Positions 20,780 through 29,145 of a stretch of DNA of 35,669 nt are shown piece by piece. The DNA is from a virus. Positions within the stretch are counted from its first letter, which is position 1. Each line of letters opens with the position of its first letter. The notes below the pieces were generated by a model. It was not told where the DNA came from, did no database searches, and saw nothing but the letters and a program-made list of their open reading frames with translations. The position numbers and the translations under genes are program-made. The stretch spans positions 1-35,669 of the IMG/VR virus record IMGVR_UViG_3300043395_002906; one strand, written 5' to 3'.

Positions 20780-22225
20780 TCACTTCTCCTCTAATCTTAT
20801 TTTCAGTTCGTTCACTTCTTCTTTAAGGTCTTTGATTGCCTCAATTAATAATCCAACAAGGTTTCCATAAGCAACCGACTTAATTCCCATATTATCAGTA
20901 TTTACAACTTCTGGAATAATCTCTTCAACTTCTTGTGCAATCACACCAATCTGATGTGGGTTTTCTTCTATATCATTTCTATCAAATTCTACTCCACGAA
21001 GTTTTGATACTTTATCTAATGCATTTGGAATTGTTTGAATATTATCTTTGAGTCTGATATCTGAATATCCACTGACGTTTCCTGATACAGTTAGGTTTCC
21101 TGAAGCATCAATTCTTCCAACTTGTCCAGTAGCACCATTACCAAAATATGTACCAGTAGTGCTTGTGCTGTACCAGTTTAAATATATTCCATAACCACCT
21201 GTTCTTGCATCAAGATGTAGATTTCCATTTGTTGTTGCGACACTAGCAGTTGTACTATTACTTTGGTTTCCATTACCACCAACAGCAAGATATGCACTCC
21301 AAGATGAATTAGGACCTAAAAGAATATTTCTATCTCCTAGGAGAGTAAGTGCATTTGATGGATTAGTAACTCCAATTCCAATAGAACCACTAAAATAAGC
21401 ACCACCATTTACTTGAAGTGGTTGTGATGCAGTTCCTGTAGAAGAACTAGTACCACCAATTAAAAGATTTCCAGAACTATCAATTACTTGCCTATAAGCA
21501 CCTGCAGCAGTATCATAGATGTAGAAAGCATTTGCTGGTGATGCTGCAGAACCTCTTGCACCTAATTCCCAATCACTTCCATTTGTTATTAATTTTAATG
21601 TTGTTCTTTCTGCAGTGTTTAACGATTCTAGAGCAAGAATATCATTACTACCTACAATATGGGTTTTATATGATGGATTTGTAAGACCTATACCGACATT
21701 GCAATTAGAAAAATAAACACTTTGAGTCGAATCTCCACCTTTAAATCTTAATCTTTCAATTTCTCCTGAACCTGCAGTTGTTCCTGAAAATATTGCAAAG
21801 TCTCCACTAGGTGCTCTATTTGTTAGGTATGGATAACTAGCATTATTTGTTGAGTCAAATCTAATCCAATATCTTGCTGTAGATGTAGAACCAGATTCAG
21901 TTGGATAATATTGTGCTCCGAGAGTCGAAGGTGAAAATACTAATCCAGAGGAATTAGGATTATTAACATATAAAGCACCTTCAAGATGAAGTTTTTGTGT
22001 GGGATTTGTGGTTCCTACTCCAACGCTACCACTTACATAAGCACCACCAGTCACCTGTAATCTCTGACTTGCAGTACCAGTAGAAGTTGCAGAACCAACA
22101 ATTAGATTTGTATTTCCTAAACTGAAACTTGTGATACCAGAAATTAATAACCCAGTGTCAGTAAAAGTTACTGTTCCAAGACCACTGCGATTCTTAATAG
22201 CATTTACTCTAATTTCAGAAGCCAT
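20780..22225 (-). CDS. Tail fibre with C-terminal peptidase S74 chaperone, 481 residues
   Basis: N-terminus MASEIRVNAIKNRSGLGTVT (attachment module shared with the 85-residue remnant). The shaft has three GTASQ(R/P)LQV(T/N)GGAYxSG blocks, each followed by GxGxTNP, and a middle domain rich in aromatic residues. From residue 388 there is an S74 chaperone: SDIRLKDN with Ser388 and Lys393, then IGVIAQEVEEIIPEVV and a C-terminal coiled coil. Self-cleavage at Ser388 would release the chaperone after trimerisation. Expressed from an extended late promoter with a leader of about nine bases and no Shine-Dalgarno sequence. Confidence 0.9.
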   Translation of the reverse strand: MASEIRVNAIKNRSGLGTVTFTDTGLLISGITSFSLGNTNLIVGSATSTGTASQRLQVTGGAYVSGSVGVGTTNPTQKLHLEGALYVNNPNSSGLVFSPSTLGAQYYPTESGSTSTARYWIRFDSTNNASYPYLTNRAPSGDFAIFSGTTAGSGEIERLRFKGGDSTQSVYFSNCNVGIGLTNPSYKTHIVGSNDILALESLNTAERTTLKLITNGSDWELGARGSAASPANAFYIYDTAAGAYRQVIDSSGNLLIGGTSSSTGTASQPLQVNGGAYFSGSIGIGVTNPSNALTLLGDRNILLGPNSSWSAYLAVGGNGNQSNSTTASVATTNGNLHLDARTGGYGIYLNWYSTSTTGTYFGNGATGQVGRIDASGNLTVSGNVSGYSDIRLKDNIQTIPNALDKVSKLRGVEFDRNDIEENPHQIGVIAQEVEEIIPEVVNTDNMGIKSVAYGNLVGLLIEAIKDLKEEVNELKIRLEEK

Positions 22226-22239
22226 TATAGTTTTTTAGG

Positions 22240-22247
22240 TATTTATG
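22240..22247 (-). promoter_or_regulatory. Extended late promoter CATAAATACCTAAAAA
   Basis: 14 bases before the ATG at 22225; essentially identical to the promoter at 19117-19124 through the ATG. The TAA stop of 22243-22512 is part of the octamer. Confidence 0.65.
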
Positions 22248-22512
22248 AAGCACTATCAGATGCTTCTTGATTTCTTTCTGCTACTGTTTTCACTAAACCC
22301 TCTTCATAAGCCGCTAGAACCATATCTGGTTTATTCGTAACTGTGATAGGAAGATTATTGTTTAACTTATGTTTAACATAGATATCACAAATTTCATCAA
22401 TAGCAATTCTTGCTCTATTGATTGCTGCATTTGTAATCCAATCATCTACATCAAGAGCAACGTACTCCATTGCTCTTTGTTCTGCTTCTGTTAAAGTAAT
22501 TGTATAATCCAT
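22243..22512 (-). CDS. Small conserved tail-cluster protein, 89 residues
   Basis: MDYTITLTEAEQRAMEYVAL, then VDDWITNAAINRARIAIDEI: a largely helical protein of a type that is very common between fibre genes of marine myophages. No catalytic motif. The first four residues (MDYT) are shared with another small gene at 28874-29125, but the rest differs. Function unknown; a chaperone or adaptor role for neighbouring fibres is guessed from position. Confidence 0.75.
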   Translation of the reverse strand: MDYTITLTEAEQRAMEYVALDVDDWITNAAINRARIAIDEICDIYVKHKLNNNLPITVTNKPDMVLAAYEEGLVKTVAERNQEASDSAS

Positions 22513-22526
22513 AAGTCTTTTTTGAG

Positions 22527-22534
22527 TATTTATC
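22527..22534 (-). promoter_or_regulatory. Late promoter GATAAATA
   Basis: Octamer 14 bases before the ATG at 22512, followed by CTCAAAAAA. The TAA stop of the 302-residue fibre gene is inside it. Confidence 0.6.
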
Positions 22535-23438
22535 CTAGTAACCAGATACTGATGGCAATTGCTGATAATGCTGTTCCTTGCCTACCAAAACTTACAGTAT
22601 CATTTGTAGCGAGTACACGAACTCTTGCACCTGTTACATCATTATATTGATTATTGCTTTCTACCCATTCTTCATAGTTTCCATTAAATGAAAGAGTTCC
22701 TATTGTTCTTCCAGTATTTGCGTCCTGTGACCAAGTTCCCATTATTAAGTATTTTCCTGTTACTGGTGCAGTAAAAACACCAGTGCTAGCATTGAAGTTA
22801 CTACCAACATCATATGATTCACTATAAGTTGTAAATGGATAATGTGGAGGAGACACTGGATTTGGTGTTCCAGAAACAGTTCCACTTGAAGCATACACAT
22901 AAACCTGAGAAGGCATTGTGATTCTACCAGAGGTATCAATTTGCATATAAGGAGAACCGGTCCAACCACCATTTACAAAGCGAAGTTGAGCGCCAGATAA
23001 ACCATTTCCTGTTGCTACTATATTCCATTCATTGTTAACACCTGCTTGTTTTCCGATTAAACCTAATATAGACGATTGAATCGTTCCTGTTGTGGTTGCT
23101 TTAATATAAGCATCGGTGGAAGTTGCTATATCTAAAACCACACCTGGATTTGTGGTCCCTATACCAATAGCACCACTTACATAAGCACCACCAGTCACCT
23201 GTAATCTCTGACTTGCGGTTCCTGTAGAAGTTCCAGAACCAATTAAAACAGGACCACTGATGAAAGTACCAATACCAGATGCATTAATATTATTGAAAGT
23301 ACTCACACCACTGGTATTATTCAGATTGACATTATTAAATGCTATACCTGCTCCATTAACATTATAAAAGTCAATAGCAGTTCCAAGAGCCGTTAGACTT
23401 GTGATACCTGCGATACTGTTGGGTCTAATTACTGTCAT
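22530..23438 (-). CDS. Tail fibre with C1q-like C-terminal head, 302 residues
   Basis: Residues 1-110 are shaft (ITSLTALGTAIDFYNVNGAG, GTASQRLQVTGGAYVSG, GIGTTNPGVVLDI). Residues about 175-302 look like a C1q/TNF-type jelly roll: NFNASTGVFTAPVTGKYLIM, then NDTVSFGRQGTALSAIAISI and WLLG at the end, with the usual F-x-P-x-x-G-x-Y signature. C1q-like trimers at the tips of phage fibres bind surface ligands; that role is inferred here. Start ATG at 23438 has AAGGAGA upstream, and the gene is co-transcribed with 23451-23885 (no late promoter between). Confidence 0.85.
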   Translation of the reverse strand: MTVIRPNSIAGITSLTALGTAIDFYNVNGAGIAFNNVNLNNTSGVSTFNNINASGIGTFISGPVLIGSGTSTGTASQRLQVTGGAYVSGAIGIGTTNPGVVLDIATSTDAYIKATTTGTIQSSILGLIGKQAGVNNEWNIVATGNGLSGAQLRFVNGGWTGSPYMQIDTSGRITMPSQVYVYASSGTVSGTPNPVSPPHYPFTTYSESYDVGSNFNASTGVFTAPVTGKYLIMGTWSQDANTGRTIGTLSFNGNYEEWVESNNQYNDVTGARVRVLATNDTVSFGRQGTALSAIAISIWLLG

Positions 23439-23450
23439 TGTTCTTTCTCC

Positions 23451-23885
23451 TTATACGACAACATAATTACCATCAACAGTCAAAGTCCCTTCAATTGTTA
23501 CTGGACCTGCCATTATGCCGTTAAAGTTTGTACCAATATAATGATTTCCTGAAAGAACATTATCAACAACAATCATTCCGTTTGAAACATAAAGTCCCTT
23601 GAATGAATTCCCAGCACCTGTTAAGTTTGAATTATCTAGATTTGTAGTATTAATACCAACTGATTTACTTGTTGCAATACCCGCAGTATAAGTTGTCCAA
23701 GTTCCGCCAGCACCAGAAGAAAAAACAACTCCGTTTTGTGTTAAGTTTCCGGAAAAGTTAACATTGCCTACAATATCTAACTTATAACCAGGAACAGTCG
23801 TACCAATTCCAACACGGTCATTGGCAACATCTACAAAGATATTATTATCAGAAACTAAATTCGAAGTCTGGCGGGTCTTTCCCAT
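23451..23885 (-). CDS. Short tail fibre protein, 144 residues
   Basis: Begins MGKTRQTSNLVSDNNIFVDV, then NDRVGIGTTVPGYKLDIVGN and FSGNLTQNGVVFSSGAGG, the same order of modules as the 305-residue fibre at 31185-32102. It ends AGPVTIEGTLTVDGNYVVV, a hydrophobic tip similar to that of the same fibre (GPITVGTGYTVTVQSGS, then TLVVV). It is probably a trimeric short fibre without a large receptor domain. Late promoter at 23905-23912. Confidence 0.8.
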   Translation of the reverse strand: MGKTRQTSNLVSDNNIFVDVANDRVGIGTTVPGYKLDIVGNVNFSGNLTQNGVVFSSGAGGTWTTYTAGIATSKSVGINTTNLDNSNLTGAGNSFKGLYVSNGMIVVDNVLSGNHYIGTNFNGIMAGPVTIEGTLTVDGNYVVV

Positions 23886-23904
23886 TGGATATTATAGTTT
23901 TAGG

Positions 23905-23912
23905 TATTTATC
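23905..23912 (-). promoter_or_regulatory. Extended late promoter GATAAATACCTAAAA
   Basis: 19 bases before the ATG at 23885; overlaps the TGA stop of the 149-residue gene. Confidence 0.65.
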
Positions 23913-24360
23913 AGGTTCCTGCTGGTCTCTCAAATTCTGTTCCCTCCTGAACAATTCCATCGCCATCACCATCTCGTGCATTTGGATTATAACCCTCAGG
24001 ATATGATAGTACCCAAGAAATTGTGTCTTCATCCCAAACGTAGTAATCACCTTCTGGTCTAGGAGTTGGTGCTTCCCATTGACCAGTAGTTTCATTCAAA
24101 ATCCAAGAAGGATATGGACTAGGACCAATAAACATATCAAGGTCTTCTCTGTAAGTATCACCAATACCTGCATACTTACCTCTGAAGTTTCCGCGATATG
24201 AAGTTCTTACCCATCTTCTATCTGCACCGTGATGATGATGAAGATGTTGAATTCCAAGTTCTTCTACTTCATTTCCATTTTCATCTGTGATAGTCTCATT
24301 GTCCATATAGACAACATAGATTACCTCATTGTTTTCATTAAGTTCTGCGTAGTGAGCCAT
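23911..24360 (-). CDS. Conserved marine-phage protein with calcium-loop-like tail, 149 residues
   Basis: Starts MAHYAELNENNEVIYVVYMD and contains TSYRGNFRGKYAGIGDTY and GPSPYPSWILNETTGQWEAP, a protein I recognise as very frequent in marine T4-like phages and metagenomes, function unassigned. The C-terminus adds NARDGDGDGIVQEGTEFERP, where D-x-D-x-D-G resembles an EF-hand or dockerin-type calcium loop. A His run (LHHHHGADRRW) lies at about residues 40-50. It is probably a tail or fibre component; calcium binding is inference. Confidence 0.85.
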   Translation of the reverse strand: MAHYAELNENNEVIYVVYMDNETITDENGNEVEELGIQHLHHHHGADRRWVRTSYRGNFRGKYAGIGDTYREDLDMFIGPSPYPSWILNETTGQWEAPTPRPEGDYYVWDEDTISWVLSYPEGYNPNARDGDGDGIVQEGTEFERPAGT

Positions 24361-24375
24361 AAGATTTTTTATGAG

Positions 24376-24383
24376 TATTTATT
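24376..24383 (-). promoter_or_regulatory. Late promoter AATAAATA
   Basis: 15 bases before the ATG at 24360; overlaps the TAA stop of the 434-residue adhesin gene. Confidence 0.6.
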
Positions 24384-25686
24384 ATGGATATGGATACCTG
24401 ATTGCAACAATACCGGAACCACCAGACCCTGCAGTTCCTGTTCCATCAAACCCACCACCGCCACCTCCGCCGCCGGTGTTTGTAGTTCCGGAAGTACCGG
24501 GAATAGTTCCTGGTCCATTTCCACCAGCACCACCACCACCTATACCCCCAGGGCCAGGTCCAGCGGTTCCTGCAGGGTCTCCATTTGTGGCTCCACCTCC
24601 ACCACCACCAGCTAAGTATCTGATGTTATTTGAAGGATTTAATTGCCCATAAGGAGACATAAGCCATGGTAGTGCTACTCCAGTTCCACCCGTACCAGAT
24701 ACTCCTGGAGAACCAGATCCACCAGCCCCAGCAGCTCCACCACCGCCTCCTGTAGATCTAGGAGATGAAACACCATTGCCTCCGGGATTTCCTTGGGGAG
24801 GTGTTGTTGGTGGAGTATTACCGGATGCTCCAGTTGTAAATCCAGGAGTAAATGTTGCACCACCACCAGATCCACCAGATGAAGCTGATGTACCTTCCCC
24901 ACCACCTCCACCCCCTCCGGAGGACACAATACTGTTAAATGATGATTGCGATCCATCAGATCCCGTAGAACCCTGAGGATTAGATCCAGCAGCACCACCT
25001 CCACCAACAGATACGGGATAAGATCCTACAGAAAGTCCGGTAAGAGTACCATATCTATAACCACCAGCTCCACCTCCACCTCCACGGTCAGTACCACCTC
25101 CTCCACCACCAGCAACAATGTAGTAGTCTAAAGTTCCTGGTCCTGCATAGGAAACAACAAAAGATCCTGGAGATGTGAAGACGTGAGTTCTAAATCCACC
25201 AGAATCAATAACTGTACCACCAGTTGCCTGTATTGCTGCTATAGATGTATCATTAATAGTAACTGTGGAACTTGTAGCAACAATAGTTCCACTTGTACTA
25301 TCAGTTCTAACTTGCAATTGGAATGATTCTGAACCTTCAGTTGTTACGTCATTTGCTAGTGTCAATGCAACTGAACCAGTTCCACCAGTAACAGTAAAAG
25401 AACCACTAGTAGCACCTCCACTAAAATCAGAAGCATTAATAGTTCCCGAAATAGTGTTTAATGTCCAATATAATGTAGTTCCGTCAGTTATATTTGCAGT
25501 GTTTACTGTAAAAGTAACTGATGAACCCTCATTTAGAGAAGTTGTAGATGGTGTTACAGAATATGCTCTTGCTGATATTGATATAGCTCCACCACCACGA
25601 GCAAATGTATTTCTAAGATAATTTAATAAGTGCCCATCACTCCTATTGTTTGGACCTCTGTTTATATTCGAACTTCTTACACCCAT
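24382..25686 (-). CDS. Glycine-rich tail adhesin with Calx-beta-like domain (copy D), 434 residues
   Basis: The N-terminus (MGVRSSNINRGPNNRSDGHL) differs from the other three adhesins. Residues about 40-150 form a Calx-beta or similar Ig-like domain (VTPSTTSLNEGSSVTFTVNT, TLYWTLNTISGTINASDF, DVTTEGSESFQLQV, VTINDTS). After the linker ATGGTVIDSGGFRTHVFTSP comes the glycine-rich adhesin domain with YIVAGGGGGGTD and many further runs, closing with GGSGIVAIRYPYP. The extra domain may act as spacer or additional binding module. Start has GAGGTAATTAATA upstream. Co-transcribed with 25698-26105. Confidence 0.85.
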   Translation of the reverse strand: MGVRSSNINRGPNNRSDGHLLNYLRNTFARGGGAISISARAYSVTPSTTSLNEGSSVTFTVNTANITDGTTLYWTLNTISGTINASDFSGGATSGSFTVTGGTGSVALTLANDVTTEGSESFQLQVRTDSTSGTIVATSSTVTINDTSIAAIQATGGTVIDSGGFRTHVFTSPGSFVVSYAGPGTLDYYIVAGGGGGGTDRGGGGGAGGYRYGTLTGLSVGSYPVSVGGGGAAGSNPQGSTGSDGSQSSFNSIVSSGGGGGGGEGTSASSGGSGGGATFTPGFTTGASGNTPPTTPPQGNPGGNGVSSPRSTGGGGGAAGAGGSGSPGVSGTGGTGVALPWLMSPYGQLNPSNNIRYLAGGGGGGATNGDPAGTAGPGPGGIGGGGAGGNGPGTIPGTSGTTNTGGGGGGGGFDGTGTAGSGGSGIVAIRYPYP

Positions 25687-25697
25687 TATTAATTACC

Positions 25698-26105
25698 TCA
25701 GATGTCCGTGTCGCCAAGAATATGATAATTTATGGCACTACCAATACCAGTTCCTCCAGTTGTTGGTGCTGTAACTTCTACAACAATCTTATCAGAACCA
25801 GTAAGAACTATTGGATAGTTAGTTTCAAAAAAGAATGTTTCGTTAGAAGCAAGGTCTACTCTTGCTAATCTGTATGCTGTAACGGCCAGACCAGTAACAG
25901 GTGATGCTGTACCTGTTGGATAAATGTAAAGAGATGATGTTGCGGTCGAAAGACCAGTATTGTGCATAATGACACTACGAATATAAGTCGTTGATGCAAT
26001 ACCAACTCCACCAGCAGTTTGAGTAACTCCAACAGTAAAAATACCAACTGTGGCAATACCAGTTACTGATTGTATATTCAAAAGTTCAGTTCTTTTAAGT
26101 GCCAT
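25698..26105 (-). CDS. Small structural protein, 135 residues
   Basis: Starts MALKRTELLNIQSVTGIATV and runs as a beta sandwich-like sequence: STTYIRSVIMHNTGLSTATS, LARVDLASNETFFFETNYPI and IVLTGSDKIVVEVTAPTTGG. The pattern is typical of small phage head or tail decoration proteins. No catalytic motif. It is the first gene of a unit with the 434-residue adhesin (12 bases apart). Late promoter at 26123-26130. Confidence 0.75.
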   Translation of the reverse strand: MALKRTELLNIQSVTGIATVGIFTVGVTQTAGGVGIASTTYIRSVIMHNTGLSTATSSLYIYPTGTASPVTGLAVTAYRLARVDLASNETFFFETNYPIVLTGSDKIVVEVTAPTTGGTGIGSAINYHILGDTDI

Positions 26106-26122
26106 CTTATTGCTTTTTAAGT

Positions 26123-26130
26123 TATTTATG
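26123..26130 (-). promoter_or_regulatory. Late promoter CATAAATA
   Basis: 17 bases before the ATG at 26105; includes the TAA stop of 26126-27388. Confidence 0.6.
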
Positions 26131-27388
26131 AAAACAACGCTGCGTCTAGTTCGTTGAATCCTTGAATTCCAGTTAAGTTTGCTCCAGAACCACTGAATGA
26201 TGTTGCAGTGACTATTCCAGTAACTTTTACATTACCAGTAACAGTAAGTGCTGATGTTGGATTTGTGGTTCCGATACCAACATTTGAAAGAGTACTGATT
26301 CCTACAGTGGTATATCCCCATCTATCATCACCAGCAACACCTCTACCCATCGTGTATTCGACAATATCAATGATGTCTCCTAATGATGCTGCTTCAGTCA
26401 ATACAACGGAAGTTCCACTAGTAGCTGTAAATTCAGTTGGACTTAATCTGACACCATTCAAATAAACATCAATATATCCTACAGAGTACACTACAGAGAA
26501 CGTTGTCTGTCCTGATGTTGCTGTAAATGATGTTTCATTCTTAGCAGCAACTAATCCACCACCTTCATTAAATGGTGCAGCATCAACCCATACTGCTGTT
26601 GAGCCAATACCTAAAGTAACCTCATTATAGTAGACAAAGGTTCTTGCATAATCAATATGATAGAACAAATCACCATTTGATGGAGATGCAGGGAACTGAG
26701 TTCCAATTCCAATAGAACCAGAGCCTCCACCACCACCTTCAAAGAAGATAGTTGCAATTCCTACATTTGAATTATAAAAAGTTGTAGAAACACCAGCACC
26801 TTTAAGGTCAATAAATGTAATACCGTAACCAACAACTCCACCAGTTGTTCCGATGCCAATACCAGAGATTACATTGGATAACTTACTACCATCTCCATAA
26901 TAAGTGATGATACCTGATGTTGCTGTTACAATTCCAGAAGAAACTTGAAGTGTTCCTAGAGTTGAAATGCCAGATACATTTAGTGATATGACTGATGCAG
27001 TGCCTCCAGAAACATTTGTAGATACTCCTGCAGTTATTGAATAAGTAGCAATTCCCGCAGTGTTAGCATAAGTGGCAACACCCGATAATGTTGCATAAGT
27101 GGAGATTCCTGAAGTACTGGAGTAAGTTGATACACCAGCATTTGGAGAATAAGTTGCTATTCCTGCAGTATCAGAATATGTTGCAATCCCCGAACTTGAA
27201 GAGTATGTGGCAACTCCTGCAGTTGTGGCATACGTTGCTATACCAGCAGATTCTGCATAAGTTGAGTTCGATGCACTTCCGATTCCTGTTAAATTACTTC
27301 CGTCTCCATAGAAAGCAGTAGCAGTTACAACACCAGCAACTGTGATATTAGTATCAACTGATTGTGATTGTAACTTTGTAAGTGCCAT
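26126..27388 (-). CDS. Tail fibre with nine 9-residue repeats, 420 residues
   Basis: Residues 1-40 (MALTKLQSQSVDTNITVAGV, AFYGDGSNLTGIGS) are an attachment and shaft start. Residues about 43-127 are nine near-perfect repeats of (A/S)G(I/V)(A/S)TYxxx. Later come a beta module (FTATSGQTTFSVVYSVGYID, VYLNGVRLSPTEFTA) matching one in the 812-residue fibre, and GIGTTNPTSALTVTGNV with SFSGSGANLTGI near the end. The C-terminus is GFNELDAALFS, with no chaperone or receptor domain. A spacer-like fibre is likely. Extended late promoter at 27407-27414. Confidence 0.85.
   Translation of the reverse strand: MALTKLQSQSVDTNITVAGVVTATAFYGDGSNLTGIGSASNSTYAESAGIATYATTAGVATYSSSSGIATYSDTAGIATYSPNAGVSTYSSTSGISTYATLSGVATYANTAGIATYSITAGVSTNVSGGTASVISLNVSGISTLGTLQVSSGIVTATSGIITYYGDGSKLSNVISGIGIGTTGGVVGYGITFIDLKGAGVSTTFYNSNVGIATIFFEGGGGGSGSIGIGTQFPASPSNGDLFYHIDYARTFVYYNEVTLGIGSTAVWVDAAPFNEGGGLVAAKNETSFTATSGQTTFSVVYSVGYIDVYLNGVRLSPTEFTATSGTSVVLTEAASLGDIIDIVEYTMGRGVAGDDRWGYTTVGISTLSNVGIGTTNPTSALTVTGNVKVTGIVTATSFSGSGANLTGIQGFNELDAALFS
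27011..27262 (-). repeat. Nine tandem 27-base coding repeats
   Basis: Encodes nine copies of a 9-residue unit such as AGIATYATT. The copies differ at the DNA level at many third positions, so the repeat is old or under purifying selection for protein sequence. Confidence 0.75.
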
Positions 27389-27406
27389 TATATCTTACTT
27401 TTTAGG

Positions 27407-27414
27407 TATTTATC
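27407..27414 (-). promoter_or_regulatory. Extended late promoter GATAAATACCTAAAAA
   Basis: 18 bases before the ATG at 27388; contains the TAA stop of 27410-28849. Confidence 0.65.
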
Positions 27415-28849
27415 TGACTAACCACTCCTCTACATTTTCACTAATGTCTTGCATCTTAATCCAACGGCTTCCGATGACTTGACCTTTGCGAACTCTAAGT
27501 TTTCCAACAAGACCTACAGCATCCCATTCAGGTCTATCTTCTCTTGAAACATACTCTTGGTCTGGATTGTATTCTGGATTTAACTTACGATGCGTGAAGC
27601 GATTACCTTTATCATCGTGAGTTTTAATCGTTGCATCAGCAGGAACTGTGACATCTTCTGGTAAGTTCCAATCCTCATAAGAATGATTTTTACCATCTTC
27701 GTCAGTCCACTCTACAACATTATGTTCTTCAAAGATATAACGATTAAACTCATCTTTTAAATATTTCTCTGTCCACTTATTCCAAGCAGTATCTCCAAGA
27801 ACTGATGGATTTCCAGAAATTACTCCAATTACCTCATCACCTTCTTCGGCAATCTTAATCTTATTTCCTACAAGTGATACTGTATAACCTACACGGTCCT
27901 CATTGTTGATGTTTCCATCTTCCCATTCAAACATTTCGGCATAGTCAGCACCACCACCGTTCCAAGAGCCGTCTGCATATGCTTGTCCATCACCACGAAG
28001 AATAAATTCAATATCTGCAGTACCTCCACTTCTTGCTTCATAGAAATAATAAGCAGTAGTATTTGCTCTTGTAATAAATTCTCTAAGTCCAACAGCAGTA
28101 TAAGAAGCGTTAGTTTCTGTTTTTACAAGTCCGTCATTATTTGTACTATTGCGGAATTCGTGGTAAGAAGCAGGTGAAGAATAATATGAACCATCATCAG
28201 ATGCTTTGAAATATGTTCCACTAGCGGTATTTGCAAATCTTGCATATTCTGTTACACCATAGATGCTACTGAAAATAATCGTCGCTTTTGAATCTGCTGT
28301 TAAACTTGTTCCAGATTGAATATAATTTATAGAACCTGAACTTGTAATTCTTAATATTGCTCCTCCTGCTCCAAAAGTTCTGAAAAATCCGGTTCCCACA
28401 ACGTCAAGTTCAGCACCTGGATTGTTTGTTCCTATACCAACAGAGCCTCCTGGTGTTATACGAACTCTCTCAGTTTCGTCAGGAGCAAAAATAATATTAC
28501 GAACTGCAGAATTATGTCCTAACCATAAACCAGTAGAATCCAAAGATATTCCACCATTATAACCATTGCCATTTATTTTTAAATGACCGTCAAACGAAGA
28601 ATTTGGTGTTTGGTCTATAGTATTACTTATGATTAAATTTCCACCACTAACGTGAAATTTTTCAGATGGATTAGTAACTCCAACACCCAAACTTCCACTC
28701 ACATAAGCACCACCAGTGACTTGCAATGTCTGACTTGCGGTTCCTGTGGTTGATGCACTTCCAATCAGAACTTCTCCACCAACTCCCAAATCAATGTTGG
28801 AACTTGCACCTGATGGATTTTGAAGTTTAATTGTCTTTAAAGTACTCAC
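27410..28849 (-). CDS. Tail fibre with C-terminal peptidase G2-type chaperone, 479 residues
   Basis: Starts at GTG 28849 (MSTLKTIKLQNPSGASSNID). The shaft has GTASQTLQVTGGAYVSG, GVGVTNPSEKFHV and GIGTNNPGAELDV. From about residue 285 the sequence (RGDGQAYADGSWNGGGADYA, then EMFEWEDGN) matches the peptidase G2 intramolecular chaperone first described in phi29 appendages. It continues with GYTVSLVGNKIKIAEEGDEV, IGVISGNPSVLGDTAWNKW and a positively charged end. Self-cleavage between shaft and chaperone is expected. This release mechanism differs from the S74 type used by other fibres in the cluster. Extended late promoter at 28871-28878. Confidence 0.85.
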   Translation of the reverse strand: MSTLKTIKLQNPSGASSNIDLGVGGEVLIGSASTTGTASQTLQVTGGAYVSGSLGVGVTNPSEKFHVSGGNLIISNTIDQTPNSSFDGHLKINGNGYNGGISLDSTGLWLGHNSAVRNIIFAPDETERVRITPGGSVGIGTNNPGAELDVVGTGFFRTFGAGGAILRITSSGSINYIQSGTSLTADSKATIIFSSIYGVTEYARFANTASGTYFKASDDGSYYSSPASYHEFRNSTNNDGLVKTETNASYTAVGLREFITRANTTAYYFYEARSGGTADIEFILRGDGQAYADGSWNGGGADYAEMFEWEDGNINNEDRVGYTVSLVGNKIKIAEEGDEVIGVISGNPSVLGDTAWNKWTEKYLKDEFNRYIFEEHNVVEWTDEDGKNHSYEDWNLPEDVTVPADATIKTHDDKGNRFTHRKLNPEYNPDQEYVSREDRPEWDAVGLVGKLRVRKGQVIGSRWIKMQDISENVEEWLVR

Positions 28850-28870
28850 GATTATCTCTTATTTTTTAGG

Positions 28871-28878
28871 TATTTATG
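28871..28878 (-). promoter_or_regulatory. Extended late promoter CATAAATACCTAAAAA
   Basis: 21 bases before the GTG at 28849; contains the TAA stop of 28874-29125. Confidence 0.65.
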
Positions 28879-29125
28879 ATAACCCAAGAAGTTCTTTGAG
28901 TTCTTCTACTGTAAGTCCTGCTGCTTCCAGTTTCTGTTGTGGTGTTAAGGTTTCTGGTTCTACTATTGGTGGAGGATTTGTTAAGAAATTAATATGATGT
29001 TCAACAAGTCCAGGTACTTCTGTTTCATCCTCTGCAACAATTACATTAAAATGAATAGTTTCTCCATTCAATTCTGTTGTTATTCTATAACACTTATTTT
29101 CAATTAGTTCTGCTGTGTAGTCCAT
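28874..29125 (-). CDS. Small tail-cluster protein, 83 residues
   Basis: MDYTAELIENKCYRITTELN, then IHFNVIVAEDETEVPGLVEH, a linker (NPPPIVEPETL) and a helical end TPQQKLEAAGLTVEELKELL. The end is a common motif of small proteins between phage fibre genes. Ribosome binding site AAGGAG is present seven bases before the ATG. Co-transcribed with the 262-residue fibre upstream (20 bases apart). Function unknown. Confidence 0.75.
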   Translation of the reverse strand: MDYTAELIENKCYRITTELNGETIHFNVIVAEDETEVPGLVEHHINFLTNPPPIVEPETLTPQQKLEAAGLTVEELKELLGLS

Positions 29126-29145
29126 TTTAGTTCTCCTTTATTATC

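Noticed and set aside
24371-24976. Proline-rich plus-strand frames opposite the glycine-rich adhesins (also at 11964-12230)
   Set aside because: Antisense of GGN codons gives proline, so these are reverse images of the polyglycine tracts.
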